Source of the DNA: Tetramitus jugosus
Lineage: Eukaryota; Heterolobosea; Eutetramitea; Acrasida; Vahlkampfiidae
Length of the DNA stretch: 64,000 nucleotides
Assembly (NCBI GenBank): GCA_937625935.1
Contig: OW569356.1
Coordinates: 62,001 to 126,000, forward strand
Direction: 5' to 3'
The notes beneath the pieces were generated by a model. It made no database searches. It was given only the letters and a program-made list of their open reading frames with translations, and was not told the DNA's origin. A program made the translations under genes and the position numbers. How positions within the stretch are numbered: the stretch's first letter is position 1; each line of letters begins with the position of its first letter. Positions 30,801 to 40,053 of this stretch are shown piece by piece.

Positions 30801-32424
30801 TGGTCAACTTTTGCTAATTCGTCAGCAAAGTGAGAACGTCGAAGTCCACAATTTGCTGTGATATATGGATTATTGTCCAAAATATTGGACAAGAATTGTA
30901 CTGCGGCCTTTCTTACAAAAGCACTCTTATCGTGCAGACGACCTCTCACAAGCGCAATGATATCAGGCAACAACTTTAATGGCAAAGCGCGCTCCTCACA
31001 CAAATAGGACCAGCATTGAATTACCTTGGATCTCGTATATGCAATTGAATCTCTAAATCTCTCCTCTAAGATTCCTAACAGATCGTCACGAGCTTTAACA
31101 GCTATTTCACTATTATCCTTGGTTAAAATTTGAGCAACTACACGTGACAGTGCATGAACAATACTATTACGTATTACATATGATTCATCATTTAAGTGAA
31201 CCATAAGAACGCTAATATTATGGAGGACACTTCTTGGAATTCGATCACCAACAAGCGTAATAAAGTTGGACAAGTGCGTAGTTGCCGATTTATCCATATT
31301 CAAGTCTTCGTTCTCCAACTTTCCAATCTCAATAAAAATTTCGTTTGTAAACTGTAGTGTGACAGAGTTTTGTGGATCTGCTCTATTGCTATTCTCTTCG
31401 GCCATCGTCTCCAACAAATCTACCACTGTATCGGCCATATGCTCATACTTTAGTATCATGTTTACAATCGCCGAAACAGCACCAGTTAAACTATCAAGGG
31501 AAGAAAGAGCAACCGTAATCAACTGAAATACAGAGGCAGTCGTTGATTTTGATTTGATGTTCTCTCCATTTTCCAACATGGAGTACGCAATGTTGAAGAA
31601 TAGCAAGAGGAATGAGTCCTCAGCTCTATCTGATCTCCAAAGTTTACCCAAATCGTAATCAAAAACACTGCTCATTGATTTAATCATACGCTCCTTCCAT
31701 GAGTCAATACCTATTGTTTCCTTTCTTCTTGAGCCCTTTGTCTTCTTCTTGGCAGCTTTTGCAACCACTTCCTCAATTTCTGCTCGCTCCAGTAACGATA
31801 CGGTCCAATGGGTCAAATAGACGTACATTTTCAGAGCATTCCGATGAATTTTGAGAGCAACTTCGAAATGATCATCTGACGAAGTACTCTGCCTGTAGTG
31901 TTCATATGATGGGCAATTGTGTGACAAACTAGTGTTAGACACGAATATAAATCGATCAACAAAATAATTCAAATTCGCTGATACATACGCATCCGACAAC
32001 AATCGACCAATGGATTGTAATAGAGAATTCAACCCAGATATCAGCAGTTCAATGACTCGAAGGTGCAAATCATCTGACAGCAATGAAAAATGTCTGTTTT
32101 GACAAAAACACAGACTTGTTAGTCATCTCAACGACACACAAACCAATAACAACAACAACAACAACAAAATTCGACCAAAAGTCCAGACACTGTAGATTCG
32201 ACGTACTTTAGCATACTGTACAGGGTATCAAAATTCTCATGCTTATGAATCAAATAAGCTTTTTCCTCCAAACTTTCTTCGACATCTGTGAGACATCCTT
32301 GTAGAATCGATTGATTAGCAGAAGCAACTTCCAACACTGTCATGACATAGTATTTTCCCATTTGTTCATCTTCTAAATCCTCATGACGCAGTGGAATAAG
32401 GAATTCCACAATTTCTTCACTCAT
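27899..32424 (-). CDS. NCAPD2: Condensin complex subunit 1 (NCAPD2/CND1), two exons
   Basis: Exon 1 is 32424-32207 and exon 2 is 32093-27899, giving 1470 residues. The 113-nt intron has GTACGT, a GACTAAC branch-like box and CAAAACAG, and phase 2 restores the frame (…SMLK|HFSLLSD…). HEAT repeats run through most of the protein. The region DMVKVKSNISDIVRLIEDYD, then NPIYNLLPDVLSRLS and LVEKLCQRFK, is diagnostic of the Cnd1 domain of NCAPD2. The C-terminal 200 residues are acidic with long Glu runs and basic KRGR stretches. Condensin I shapes mitotic chromosomes; this subunit binds the kleisin. A CAA/GTT microsatellite lies inside the intron. Confidence 0.92.
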
Positions 32425-32581
32425 TTTTGTTTGTTGTGTTTTGTGTGAAGGAGATCTCTGCTCTGTCTGTATTTTTGTGGATTTCAGAGAACCAGATTTT
32501 TTTGTGCAAGAAAATGAACGAACTGAAATGAGCGCCAAAAATTTGGCGCGAAACTGTGCCAGTTGCAAGACAATTGAGCTT

Positions 32582-34129
32582 TTATCTCCACAAAAGAGCA
32601 AAAACCCCTCCTACGACAGCTGCTGTTATAGCTGGTAAAGAGAAGTTGTATGCGCTCTGTATCACAATTTCTTTCTTGGGTTCTTGTGAAGGTTTCTTGG
32701 CGATCGTCTTCTTTTCTGAGTGACCGAGAGCTCTGTCCCAGAATTGACTCTTGATCTGGGCTGATTGTGGTGTGGGTGTGAACTCTTGACCATCGAACCG
32801 GCCCATGGTTGGAAACAGAAGAGCAGACACAAGTGGAGAAGTCATAGGAGATGCTGATAACAGAGCATCTAGTGCACTCTTTGGAGTCCTGGCAGATGCA
32901 GTGGCAGACGCAGCAGAAGCAGGGGTTTCAGATTCTTCAGTGTCTGTTCTTGCATCGTCCGAATAACTCGATGAAAGTTGACTCATCATACGATAGTACT
33001 CATAATCAATTCGGTGCTTCTCCATTTCGTTACTCGTCTGCTGCTCCTCCAACTCCTCTTCACTGCTCTCTTCACGGTAAGCAGGAGAAAGAACAGCACC
33101 ACTATTCTCCTGATCCTCCTGTTCCAATTCGTTCTTGATCTGTTGCATTTGACTCTCCTCAAATATATGAACTGTCATCAACCGTTTAAAGGCAATCAAC
33201 ACCTGTTGATACGTTGGCTTGAGCACTCTAAACGGTATCGCTGTCACAGGCACTGAATCAGGCAATACACTCTTCAGTTGCTGAGAGTTATACACACCTG
33301 GGGCATGAATAAAAATATGCTCACACTGACTCAGCATTTCACTCCACTCTACAGTCAACAGCTCTGTTAATTCCTCCTGAAACAACACTTCATTATTTCG
33401 ACGCATTTGAGATCCCACAGTGGATGCTCCACCGCCACCAGACTTGTCAAAGTTCATTTGACGTTTACCTTGCTTTTTTCGAACCGTATACTTGTGAAAT
33501 GTCTTGTGCGCCAGTGCATCAGCAATCGTCACTTTGCTCATTTGCTTCAGCTCCTTTTCACTGCGAAACCGACAATCAAATATTCCACCTGCAAATCGAC
33601 CTCCATGACTAATTAACACTGCAATCGAACTATTCTTCTTCTCCTCTTCCAACAACAACAACGAACTCTCCTCACTTTTACATTCAACAGTTTCATCCAT
33701 TGTTTGCTTCCAGTTGTTATTGTTCTTGTTATTCGAATGATATCGTAGATTCAAGTGAGGCATACAGTCTGCAATAGTCAATCGACTGTTCTTATTGTTA
33801 TCTTCACCATCATTGTCGTCATCATTATCATTATTATCATTCGTTAGACTATTCGGTTGTTGTTTCTCAAGTACGAGTGAGCTCCCTGACCAAGTTGTCA
33901 CATAAATGTTATTTTCACCATTATCAACTTTAACATTCTCATCATCATTATAGTCTTTTGAATTCAAATTCAATTGAAAACATGTCAATCCTGGTTTTTG
34001 ATTAAAATTCTTGTAAATTCTGTGAATGGGATGATGCAACAAGTGCCTGGGGAATGATTGAGACAATATCACATATTTGCCTAGTTGTATACCAACGGAT
34101 GTTGTTGTTGTGGCAGCACTCGAATGCAT
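32582..34129 (-). CDS. VLRF1-domain protein (Vms1/ANKZF1-like tRNA release factor), minimal form
   Basis: 515 residues from the ATG at 34129; an upstream in-frame ATG adds a Lys/Asn-rich stretch that looks like leader. Residues about 165-330 match VLRF1: AVLISHGGRFAGGIFD, then HKTFHKYTVRKKQGK near residue 208, a Gly-rich loop ending GSQMRRNNE, and CEHIFIHAPG. Vms1 and ANKZF1 cleave the peptidyl-tRNA bond or tRNA 3' end on stalled 60S subunits in ribosome quality control. The C2H2 finger and ankyrin repeats of those proteins are absent here. The last 20 or so residues (FSLPAITAAVVGGVFALLW) are hydrophobic and could be a tail anchor. The linker is acidic with Asn/Asp runs. Confidence 0.82.
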   Translation of the reverse strand: MHSSAATTTTSVGIQLGKYVILSQSFPRHLLHHPIHRIYKNFNQKPGLTCFQLNLNSKDYNDDENVKVDNGENNIYVTTWSGSSLVLEKQQPNSLTNDNNDNDDDNDGEDNNKNSRLTIADCMPHLNLRYHSNNKNNNNWKQTMDETVECKSEESSLLLLEEEKKNSSIAVLISHGGRFAGGIFDCRFRSEKELKQMSKVTIADALAHKTFHKYTVRKKQGKRQMNFDKSGGGGASTVGSQMRRNNEVLFQEELTELLTVEWSEMLSQCEHIFIHAPGVYNSQQLKSVLPDSVPVTAIPFRVLKPTYQQVLIAFKRLMTVHIFEESQMQQIKNELEQEDQENSGAVLSPAYREESSEEELEEQQTSNEMEKHRIDYEYYRMMSQLSSSYSDDARTDTEESETPASAASATASARTPKSALDALLSASPMTSPLVSALLFPTMGRFDGQEFTPTPQSAQIKSQFWDRALGHSEKKTIAKKPSQEPKKEIVIQSAYNFSLPAITAAVVGGVFALLWR

Positions 34130-34283
34130 GATTGTTTTCTTCTTGTTGTTGTTTTGTTTTTTGTTTTTGTTGGTTTTTTGTTCGTGTGAAAATAGTTCCA
34201 CTTCTTAAGATTTTGTTGTTGTTGTTTCGATCGAGCAGAGAGGTGAAGTTCCATTCTGAAAGATACACCTGACACTTCTTTAT

Positions 34284-36560
34284 TTAGAGTCCTTTGTTTC
34301 TTATGAGTTCATCAACAACGTTAATGTCGGCAAGTGTGGTCAGATCACCGAGTTGATGTTTGTCATCAACACCTTCAGCAATCTTTCTCAAGATTCTTCT
34401 CATGATCTTACCAGATCTGGTCTTTGGCAAATGTGGTGCCCAGTGAATAACGTCAAGTGAAGCAATAGGGCCCACAATCTTTCTAACTTGAGCATTCAAC
34501 TTTGCCTTGAGTTCATTGTCCAATGGAATACCGTCCTTGATGGTCACATAGGCATAGATACCTTGACCCTTAATGTCATGTGGCACAGGCACGACTGCTG
34601 CTTCTGTACAGGATTGATGTGACACGAGGGCACTCTCAATTTCAGCAGTTCCCAATCTGTGACCAGAAACGTTCAATACATCATCGATACGTCCAGTCAA
34701 CCAGTAGAAGCCATCGGAATCTCTCTTGCAACCATCTCCGGTAATGTAGTAGCCATCAAAGGCAGAGAAGTAGGTTTGTTCGAATCTAGCATGATCTCTG
34801 TACACAGTACGTGCCATACCTGGCCATGGGTACTTGATGCCCAAGAAACCTTCAGCAACAACATCCTTTGTCTCTGGATCATCCTCTCTGTGTGCAGTCT
34901 TGTGCAACACAACAGGTTGAATACCAAAGAATGGAAGAGTGGCACTACCTGGTTTCTCTGGTGTACAGCCAGGTAATGGTGTAATCACGATACCACCAGT
35001 CTCGGTCTGCCAGTATGTATCGACAATTGATGTGTTGGAGTTACCAGCAACTCTGTGATACCACAACCAGGCTTCTGGATTGATGGGCTCACCGACACTA
35101 CCCATGACGCGCAATGACTTTCTGGAGTGCTTGGTTACATAGTCATCTCCAAACTTCATCAACGCTCTAATGGCAGTAGGGGCAGTGTAGAATTGAGACA
35201 CCTTGTACTCATCAATAATCTCCCACAATCTACCAGCATCTGGATAAGTTGGCACACCCTCGAACAGGACGCTTGTAGCACCATTCAACAATGGTCCATA
35301 CACAAGGTATGTGTGACCTGTGATCCAGCCACAATCAGCAGTGCAAAAGTACACATCTGACTCACGATAATCAAAAATATATTTAAATGTAGTGGCAGCG
35401 TACACCATGTAACCACCAGTGGTGTGAACCAATCCCTTTGGTTGACCAGTCGAACCAGAAGTGTACAGCATAAAGAGTGGATCTTCTGCACCGACCCATT
35501 CAATTTGCTCTTCCTGTTCCTTCTTCCATGCTTCTTCGTCGCCTGCAAAAGCTTCCTTTCCGTGTGTGCTCATGACATCATGGAACCATATGTCTCTCTT
35601 CTTGCACCATCCAGAAGTAGTAGATGGTTCCAAGAACCTCTGGAGGACAATCATGCGATCGACACCGCCATAGGAGCTTCCGTACTCCTTTTGCTTCAAA
35701 GCAACAATCTCACAGGCAACTTCAGCAGCTTCCTTCAATTGAATCAATTTGGTAGCAGGTCCACGAGCGACTGCATCGGCCGTAATCAAGAGCTTTGCCT
35801 CAGAATCAATCAAACGATTGGCCAAACTCTCAGAACTGAAGCCGGCAAAAACAACAGAGTGAATGGCACCAATTCTTGCACAGGCAAGCATTGTAATGAT
35901 AATTTCTGGTGTCATTGGCAGATAAATGGCAACTGTGTCACCCTTCTTCACACCAAAAGTAGTTCTCAATGCATGTGCCAACGTGGTCACCTTCTCATGC
36001 AACTCACCAAATGTGACACCGTGTCTTGGATTCTCCTCGTCCACTTCATTTGGCTCAAAATAGAATGCCACATCATCTCTCTTTTGAGGCAAATGACGAT
36101 CCACACAATTGTAACAAAGGTTCGTTACACCGTCTTTGAACCACTCAGCAAAGACTCTGCCCCTTGATTGATGAAAGTTGTAACGGAGGACCTGTTCTTG
36201 ACTAAAATCCTTTTTCCAATAGAATTGTTCACTTGCTACTTTGCTCCAGAATGCCTTGCAAGAGCTTTCGTCACGTGTTGACTCCAAATACATTTCTTTG
36301 TACTTGTCCATGGATGGGACATGAGACTTGGAAGAGACGGATTCTGGTGGTGTAAAGACAAGTGGTGCTGCTGGAGTAGAGTCCTCTGATGATGATGATG
36401 ATTGATCGTTCATAGTTTTTTGCTTTTTTGGTGTTGGTTCTTCAATGGTTGTTGGTGATGTAGTAGTATTATTGTTGTTATCGTCGTCTGTGTGAGTGTT
36501 GTTGTTGTTGGTTTGGTGGTGATCTTCTTCAACAGACATAATAGTTCTTTTGTTTGTCAT
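34284..36560 (-). CDS. Acetyl-CoA synthetase
   Basis: 758 residues from the ATG at 36560. After an 80-residue low-complexity extension, the AMP-forming synthetase fold is complete: the ACS N-terminal domain, the P-loop YTSGSTGQPKG near residue 366, the acetate-pocket CGWITGHTYLVYGPL, YWQTETGG, YITGDGCKRDSDGFYWLTGRIDDVLNVSGHR cut across the hinge, and the C-terminal SGKIMRRILRK whose Lys is the known acetylation site. It makes acetyl-CoA from acetate, ATP and CoA. The N terminus has no obvious organelle signal, and the basic PKKQK could act in nuclear import. A bipartite motif shared with the alternative oxidase gene lies 148 bp upstream. Confidence 0.95.
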   Translation of the reverse strand: MTNKRTIMSVEEDHHQTNNNNTHTDDDNNNNTTTSPTTIEEPTPKKQKTMNDQSSSSSEDSTPAAPLVFTPPESVSSKSHVPSMDKYKEMYLESTRDESSCKAFWSKVASEQFYWKKDFSQEQVLRYNFHQSRGRVFAEWFKDGVTNLCYNCVDRHLPQKRDDVAFYFEPNEVDEENPRHGVTFGELHEKVTTLAHALRTTFGVKKGDTVAIYLPMTPEIIITMLACARIGAIHSVVFAGFSSESLANRLIDSEAKLLITADAVARGPATKLIQLKEAAEVACEIVALKQKEYGSSYGGVDRMIVLQRFLEPSTTSGWCKKRDIWFHDVMSTHGKEAFAGDEEAWKKEQEEQIEWVGAEDPLFMLYTSGSTGQPKGLVHTTGGYMVYAATTFKYIFDYRESDVYFCTADCGWITGHTYLVYGPLLNGATSVLFEGVPTYPDAGRLWEIIDEYKVSQFYTAPTAIRALMKFGDDYVTKHSRKSLRVMGSVGEPINPEAWLWYHRVAGNSNTSIVDTYWQTETGGIVITPLPGCTPEKPGSATLPFFGIQPVVLHKTAHREDDPETKDVVAEGFLGIKYPWPGMARTVYRDHARFEQTYFSAFDGYYITGDGCKRDSDGFYWLTGRIDDVLNVSGHRLGTAEIESALVSHQSCTEAAVVPVPHDIKGQGIYAYVTIKDGIPLDNELKAKLNAQVRKIVGPIASLDVIHWAPHLPKTRSGKIMRRILRKIAEGVDDKHQLGDLTTLADINVVDELIRNKGL

Positions 36561-37958
36561 TTTATGATGATTTTGTGTGCGTGAGTGAGATAATAATATT
36601 TGTAAGTGATGATAGCAGTGATCCAACCCGAGTCAGTGTAAAAATCAAAAGCAAGTTGATGATGATCAAAAACAACGTGGTGTCGTTTCCAAAAAGATTT
36701 TTTCGTGCGCCGTAAAGTGCGCAAGGGTGCGAGAGACGACGAGGTATTTTTTTTTGCCGCGTGCGCACATGGATTCCGTGTGTGGCGAGATGGGAATCAT
36801 GTGAATAGGTACAAGAACAGTGTGAGAAGACGGCTTCAAAGCTTTGTTATTTTGAACAATTGGCGGCAAGAAAGCTTTTGGTTTGTAAACATACATTTTG
36901 TGCTGCAAAGTTGTTTTCTGGTTGGTTTTGAGAGAGAGAATGGATGATTTGAGGCAATTGAATCAATAATTGATGGTGAGATTCTCTTCTATTATGCTTG
37001 TTTTTGAAGACCGTTGCGTGGTGATTTTGTACCGTTGCTTTTGAGTATTCGCATCACAGCAGTGTTAAGCGAAAAAGGAGGCACCCAATCGGTCCTCAAT
37101 GTCGTAGACAGATCACACAAGGTCGAAAACAAAAATTTCCAAGGTGATCTTGTAATTTCACACACGGTCTCGACGTGGCGCTCAGTGATTCACGCACGAT
37201 GCCAACAAGGCCTGCGGTGGAATGTTTGAAGTTTGTCCCCAGTGGAGGCCTAATTAGAGAAAGACGCGAGATTTGTAATGGCTTTGACGGGACTGTTCGA
37301 ATCGAAACTACCAACAAAAGATGGGTCAAGTATTCTACAATTTTGCTATTGTTGAGAGTTAGTCAAAACGGTTTTTGATTTGTGAGATGAAGAAGTCGTT
37401 GATGTCCTCGTGTCAGGCATCTGGTCAATATCTTGCAGATTGTGGTTCAGGTTGTTGAGGACAAGGGATATCTGGAACACGATATCAGCACATGGTTTGG
37501 GTACATGTTAGACTGAGTAGTTACCAAAGCTCTTCTTCGTGGCGATCACTTTCTCTTGTTTTTGGATCAGAAGGATCTTCTTCCTTCCTATTGAGCAAGA
37601 AAGTCGGTGGGGGATGTCCTTCACATATATAACATGCAGGAACCACCAGGAATTGCGATGTCTGCAGAAAACCAAACCTTGTCAGAAAAGAAAGTTTCTT
37701 CAGTAGCACAAAACCGTTTTCTGAGGAGAGAAGCTACTTCTATGCCACAGCAGAAAGAGAAACAATGGCAGTCTGTAGAGGTCAACATTACACTATGCCC
37801 AAAATGAAGGATGTGAAAATAGCAATACGATACAACGGGATTGAACCAATCAAAACTCCTATCCATAAGGTCCGACGATTGTCCGCACTTCTTAAAAAGC
37901 AACAAACAAAATCAAAAAATTGCTTCAAACAACAAAACTCAAATTACATTTCAAAAAC
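36561..37958. other. 1.4-kb gene-free region between two divergent genes
   Basis: The longest stretch without a confident gene. It starts with the acetyl-CoA synthetase promoter, including a locally G+C-rich patch at 36700-36780 with the shared motif at 36708-36725. It ends with the A-rich leader of the aminotransferase. In between are only frames under 110 codons on either strand. One of them (37634-37807, 57 codons) is preceded by a TATATA-like box and could be a small gene, but nothing supports it further. I see no tRNA, snRNA or repeat. A decayed gene or a long non-coding RNA is possible. Confidence 0.45.
36708..36725 (-). promoter_or_regulatory. Bipartite motif upstream of acetyl-CoA synthetase
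   Basis: Plus-strand sequence CGCCGTAAAGTGCGCAAG. The same pattern, CGCCGT-N3-GTGCGCAAG, occurs at 45606-45623 upstream of alternative oxidase, with the same orientation relative to the gene and nearly the same distance to the ATG (148 and 140 bp). A regulatory role is inferred. Confidence 0.45.
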
Positions 37959-39335
37959 ATGACAAGCACACTACCACTATCCAAGAGGTCAGAAGGCCTC
38001 AAAACAGATCCACCATTTGTGAGTGCATTCGGTGAAGTTTTCGCCGACTTTTACCACCCAGAGAACAACAAGGACGGTTTCATTAATCTCGCTGTCGCAG
38101 AGAATGTGCTCATGGCTCAAGAAATGTGTCACAAGATTCAAGAACTCCAAGCCAAGCATCCGATTGAACCCCGACACTTGAATTACACCGATTTCGCCGG
38201 CGATCCCCAATTCCGAAAATCTCTGGCTCACTTGTTTGAGAATTATATTTTTGCGAATAGTAAGGAAGCTGGTTGCTCTGATGGAGCAACACCAAAGACT
38301 GTGAATCCTGATCATTTAATTGTGGGAAACGGTGCTGGATCCATCTTGGAGCTACTTGGTTCAGTGATTTGTGATGAGAATGAGTACATTATGATTCCTG
38401 CTCCCATGTACCTTGCATTCCCCAATGATTTTGGCAAGCGATTCCACTCCAAGGTTCTGCCTGTTCATTTACCTTATAATGCTCAGAGCAATCGATTTGA
38501 ACTCACACTCCAAGTTGTTCAAGAGTGCTTTGCGCATGCAACAACCGTAGAGGGCAAGAATGTCAGAGCTTTTCTGCTCTGTACGCCAAACAACCCTACC
38601 GGGGACATTTGTTCGGAGAGTGTCATGCGTCAATTGATGGACTGGTGCGAAGAAACTAGCATTCATTTCATTAGCGATGAAGTGTATGCTCTGTCCATCT
38701 TTAACAACAAGAGAGATGGAGATGCCTTGGAAAGCAGTGATTTTGTGAGTGCTGGTCGATTGATGCTGGATGAAAAGTACGGTGAGAGAGGTTGTCAGTT
38801 CACTCATCTCGTCTACAGCTTCAGTAAGGACTTTACCTTGAATGGGTTTAGAGTTGGTGTGCTGTACTCGCACAATACAGGTATTTTACAGGCATTCAGA
38901 AGCTGTAGCTACTTTATTGGTGTTAGTTCCTATACGCAACAAGTGATGAGTCACATGCTCAAGGATGACGAGTTTATTCGGTATTTTACGAGAACTAATG
39001 TGCAGCGTATGGCTGAAGCGTATGAATCAGTGGTCGATGCACTCAACAAGAACAATGTAAAGTATATTGATGCCAGGGGAGGCATGTTCCTGTTTGTTTA
39101 CCTTGGCGATCACATACGAAAGTGGATGAAGAAGCCATCAGACTATCAGATTACCACGGCTGACGAAGGAGCATTCTGGCATCACATTTTCAGAAAGGCC
39201 AAAGTCAATATCAGTGCAGGAGAATTCTTCTTGTGCACCCAAGAGCCAGGTTGGTTCAGGATTTGCTTCACTGCTACTCCTGTACACATTTTACAACTCG
39301 GTTTTGACAGGATCTTCCAATCCATTGAACAATGA
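37959..39335 (+). CDS. Class I/II aminotransferase, ACC-synthase-like
   Basis: 458 residues from the ATG at 37959. A complete fold-type I PLP enzyme: NLAVAENVL at the N terminus, LNYTDFAGDPQFRKSLAHL, GNGAGSILELLGS (phosphate-binding start), CTPNNPTGD, FISDEVYALSIF (Asp that pairs with the PLP ring nitrogen), and SFSKDFTLNGFRVG with Lys290 as the Schiff-base lysine. WFRICFT near the C terminus carries the carboxylate-binding Arg. The pattern is closest to 1-aminocyclopropane-1-carboxylate synthase and ACS-like transaminases. In amoebae such proteins may be general aminotransferases rather than ethylene enzymes. No targeting signal is obvious. Confidence 0.88.
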   Translation: MTSTLPLSKRSEGLKTDPPFVSAFGEVFADFYHPENNKDGFINLAVAENVLMAQEMCHKIQELQAKHPIEPRHLNYTDFAGDPQFRKSLAHLFENYIFANSKEAGCSDGATPKTVNPDHLIVGNGAGSILELLGSVICDENEYIMIPAPMYLAFPNDFGKRFHSKVLPVHLPYNAQSNRFELTLQVVQECFAHATTVEGKNVRAFLLCTPNNPTGDICSESVMRQLMDWCEETSIHFISDEVYALSIFNNKRDGDALESSDFVSAGRLMLDEKYGERGCQFTHLVYSFSKDFTLNGFRVGVLYSHNTGILQAFRSCSYFIGVSSYTQQVMSHMLKDDEFIRYFTRTNVQRMAEAYESVVDALNKNNVKYIDARGGMFLFVYLGDHIRKWMKKPSDYQITTADEGAFWHHIFRKAKVNISAGEFFLCTQEPGWFRICFTATPVHILQLGFDRIFQSIEQ

Positions 39336-39646
39336 ATGAATTGAATTTGCTTTTCACCAAAATTAATCCTATTTTCCCGAAATGGAAAAAGAAATACCAG
39401 AACCATTTTTCGTACCAAGTACCGCCACAAATTTTACAAGTACCATGGTATTACCAATACTGCAAACTGTCACTTGACATGAAAAGTCGTGACCCATCGA
39501 GCATTTTAAAAAGGATCACAACAAACCAAACAACTAACAACTCACAACAAATAACTTAAAGCCAAGACAAGGACCACCTCTGCCTCCAAGAGATCAAGAG
39601 ATCGCTACTACGAGTATCCCGCCTGACATCTGCCCTTTCCAAGAAA
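39336..39646. other. Intergenic region after the aminotransferase
   Basis: 311 bp. It carries the 3' end of the aminotransferase gene and a CAAACAAC-type A/C-rich stretch near 39520-39560 that resembles leaders of other genes here. No RNA gene is seen. Confidence 0.4.
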
Positions 39647-39868
39647 ATGAACACAACACAACCTGCCTCTTACCAAGATTACCATCAACAGTTGCCATTC
39701 CCTGCATACGCAATCGACTTAAACAATCAACTGTATATTGTTGTTAGACACTTGAATGGTACGGAAGAATGGTTCCCCTTTATCATGACGGATCAGGCAG
39801 CCACGTTTGGACAAAACCAAGCAACCAACAACAACTATACAAACTTTCAAGATCCTAACGCATTTTGA
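39647..39868 (+). CDS. Small hypothetical protein
   Basis: 73 residues with an ATG preceded by AAGAAA. The composition looks like real protein: a Gln/Tyr-rich start, a central strand-like stretch (AIDLNNQLYIVVRHLNGTEEW) and an Asn/Gln-rich tail. It sits alone between two plus-strand genes with leader-like sequence before it. I recognise no family. It may be a genuine short gene or the last part of a gene whose other exons I cannot see. Confidence 0.45.
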   Translation: MNTTQPASYQDYHQQLPFPAYAIDLNNQLYIVVRHLNGTEEWFPFIMTDQAATFGQNQATNNNYTNFQDPNAF

Positions 39869-40053
39869 ATACCCATGTGTGTTAACATGGATGCATTTTT
39901 TTGATAAAAATTTGTTATCAACAGCAAAAACATGAATTCTTCTTCTCTTGCACTGTAAACGGAGAAAATACGGAGAAAACGCCCCTCCATAAAAAGCTGG
40001 AACAAAACAAAAAACAACAACATTGCTGATTGAAACTGTGTCAACACATAACA

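Noticed and set aside
37014-37378. Overlapping short frames in the 1.4-kb gap
   Set aside because: None has a convincing start, splice signals or protein-like composition.
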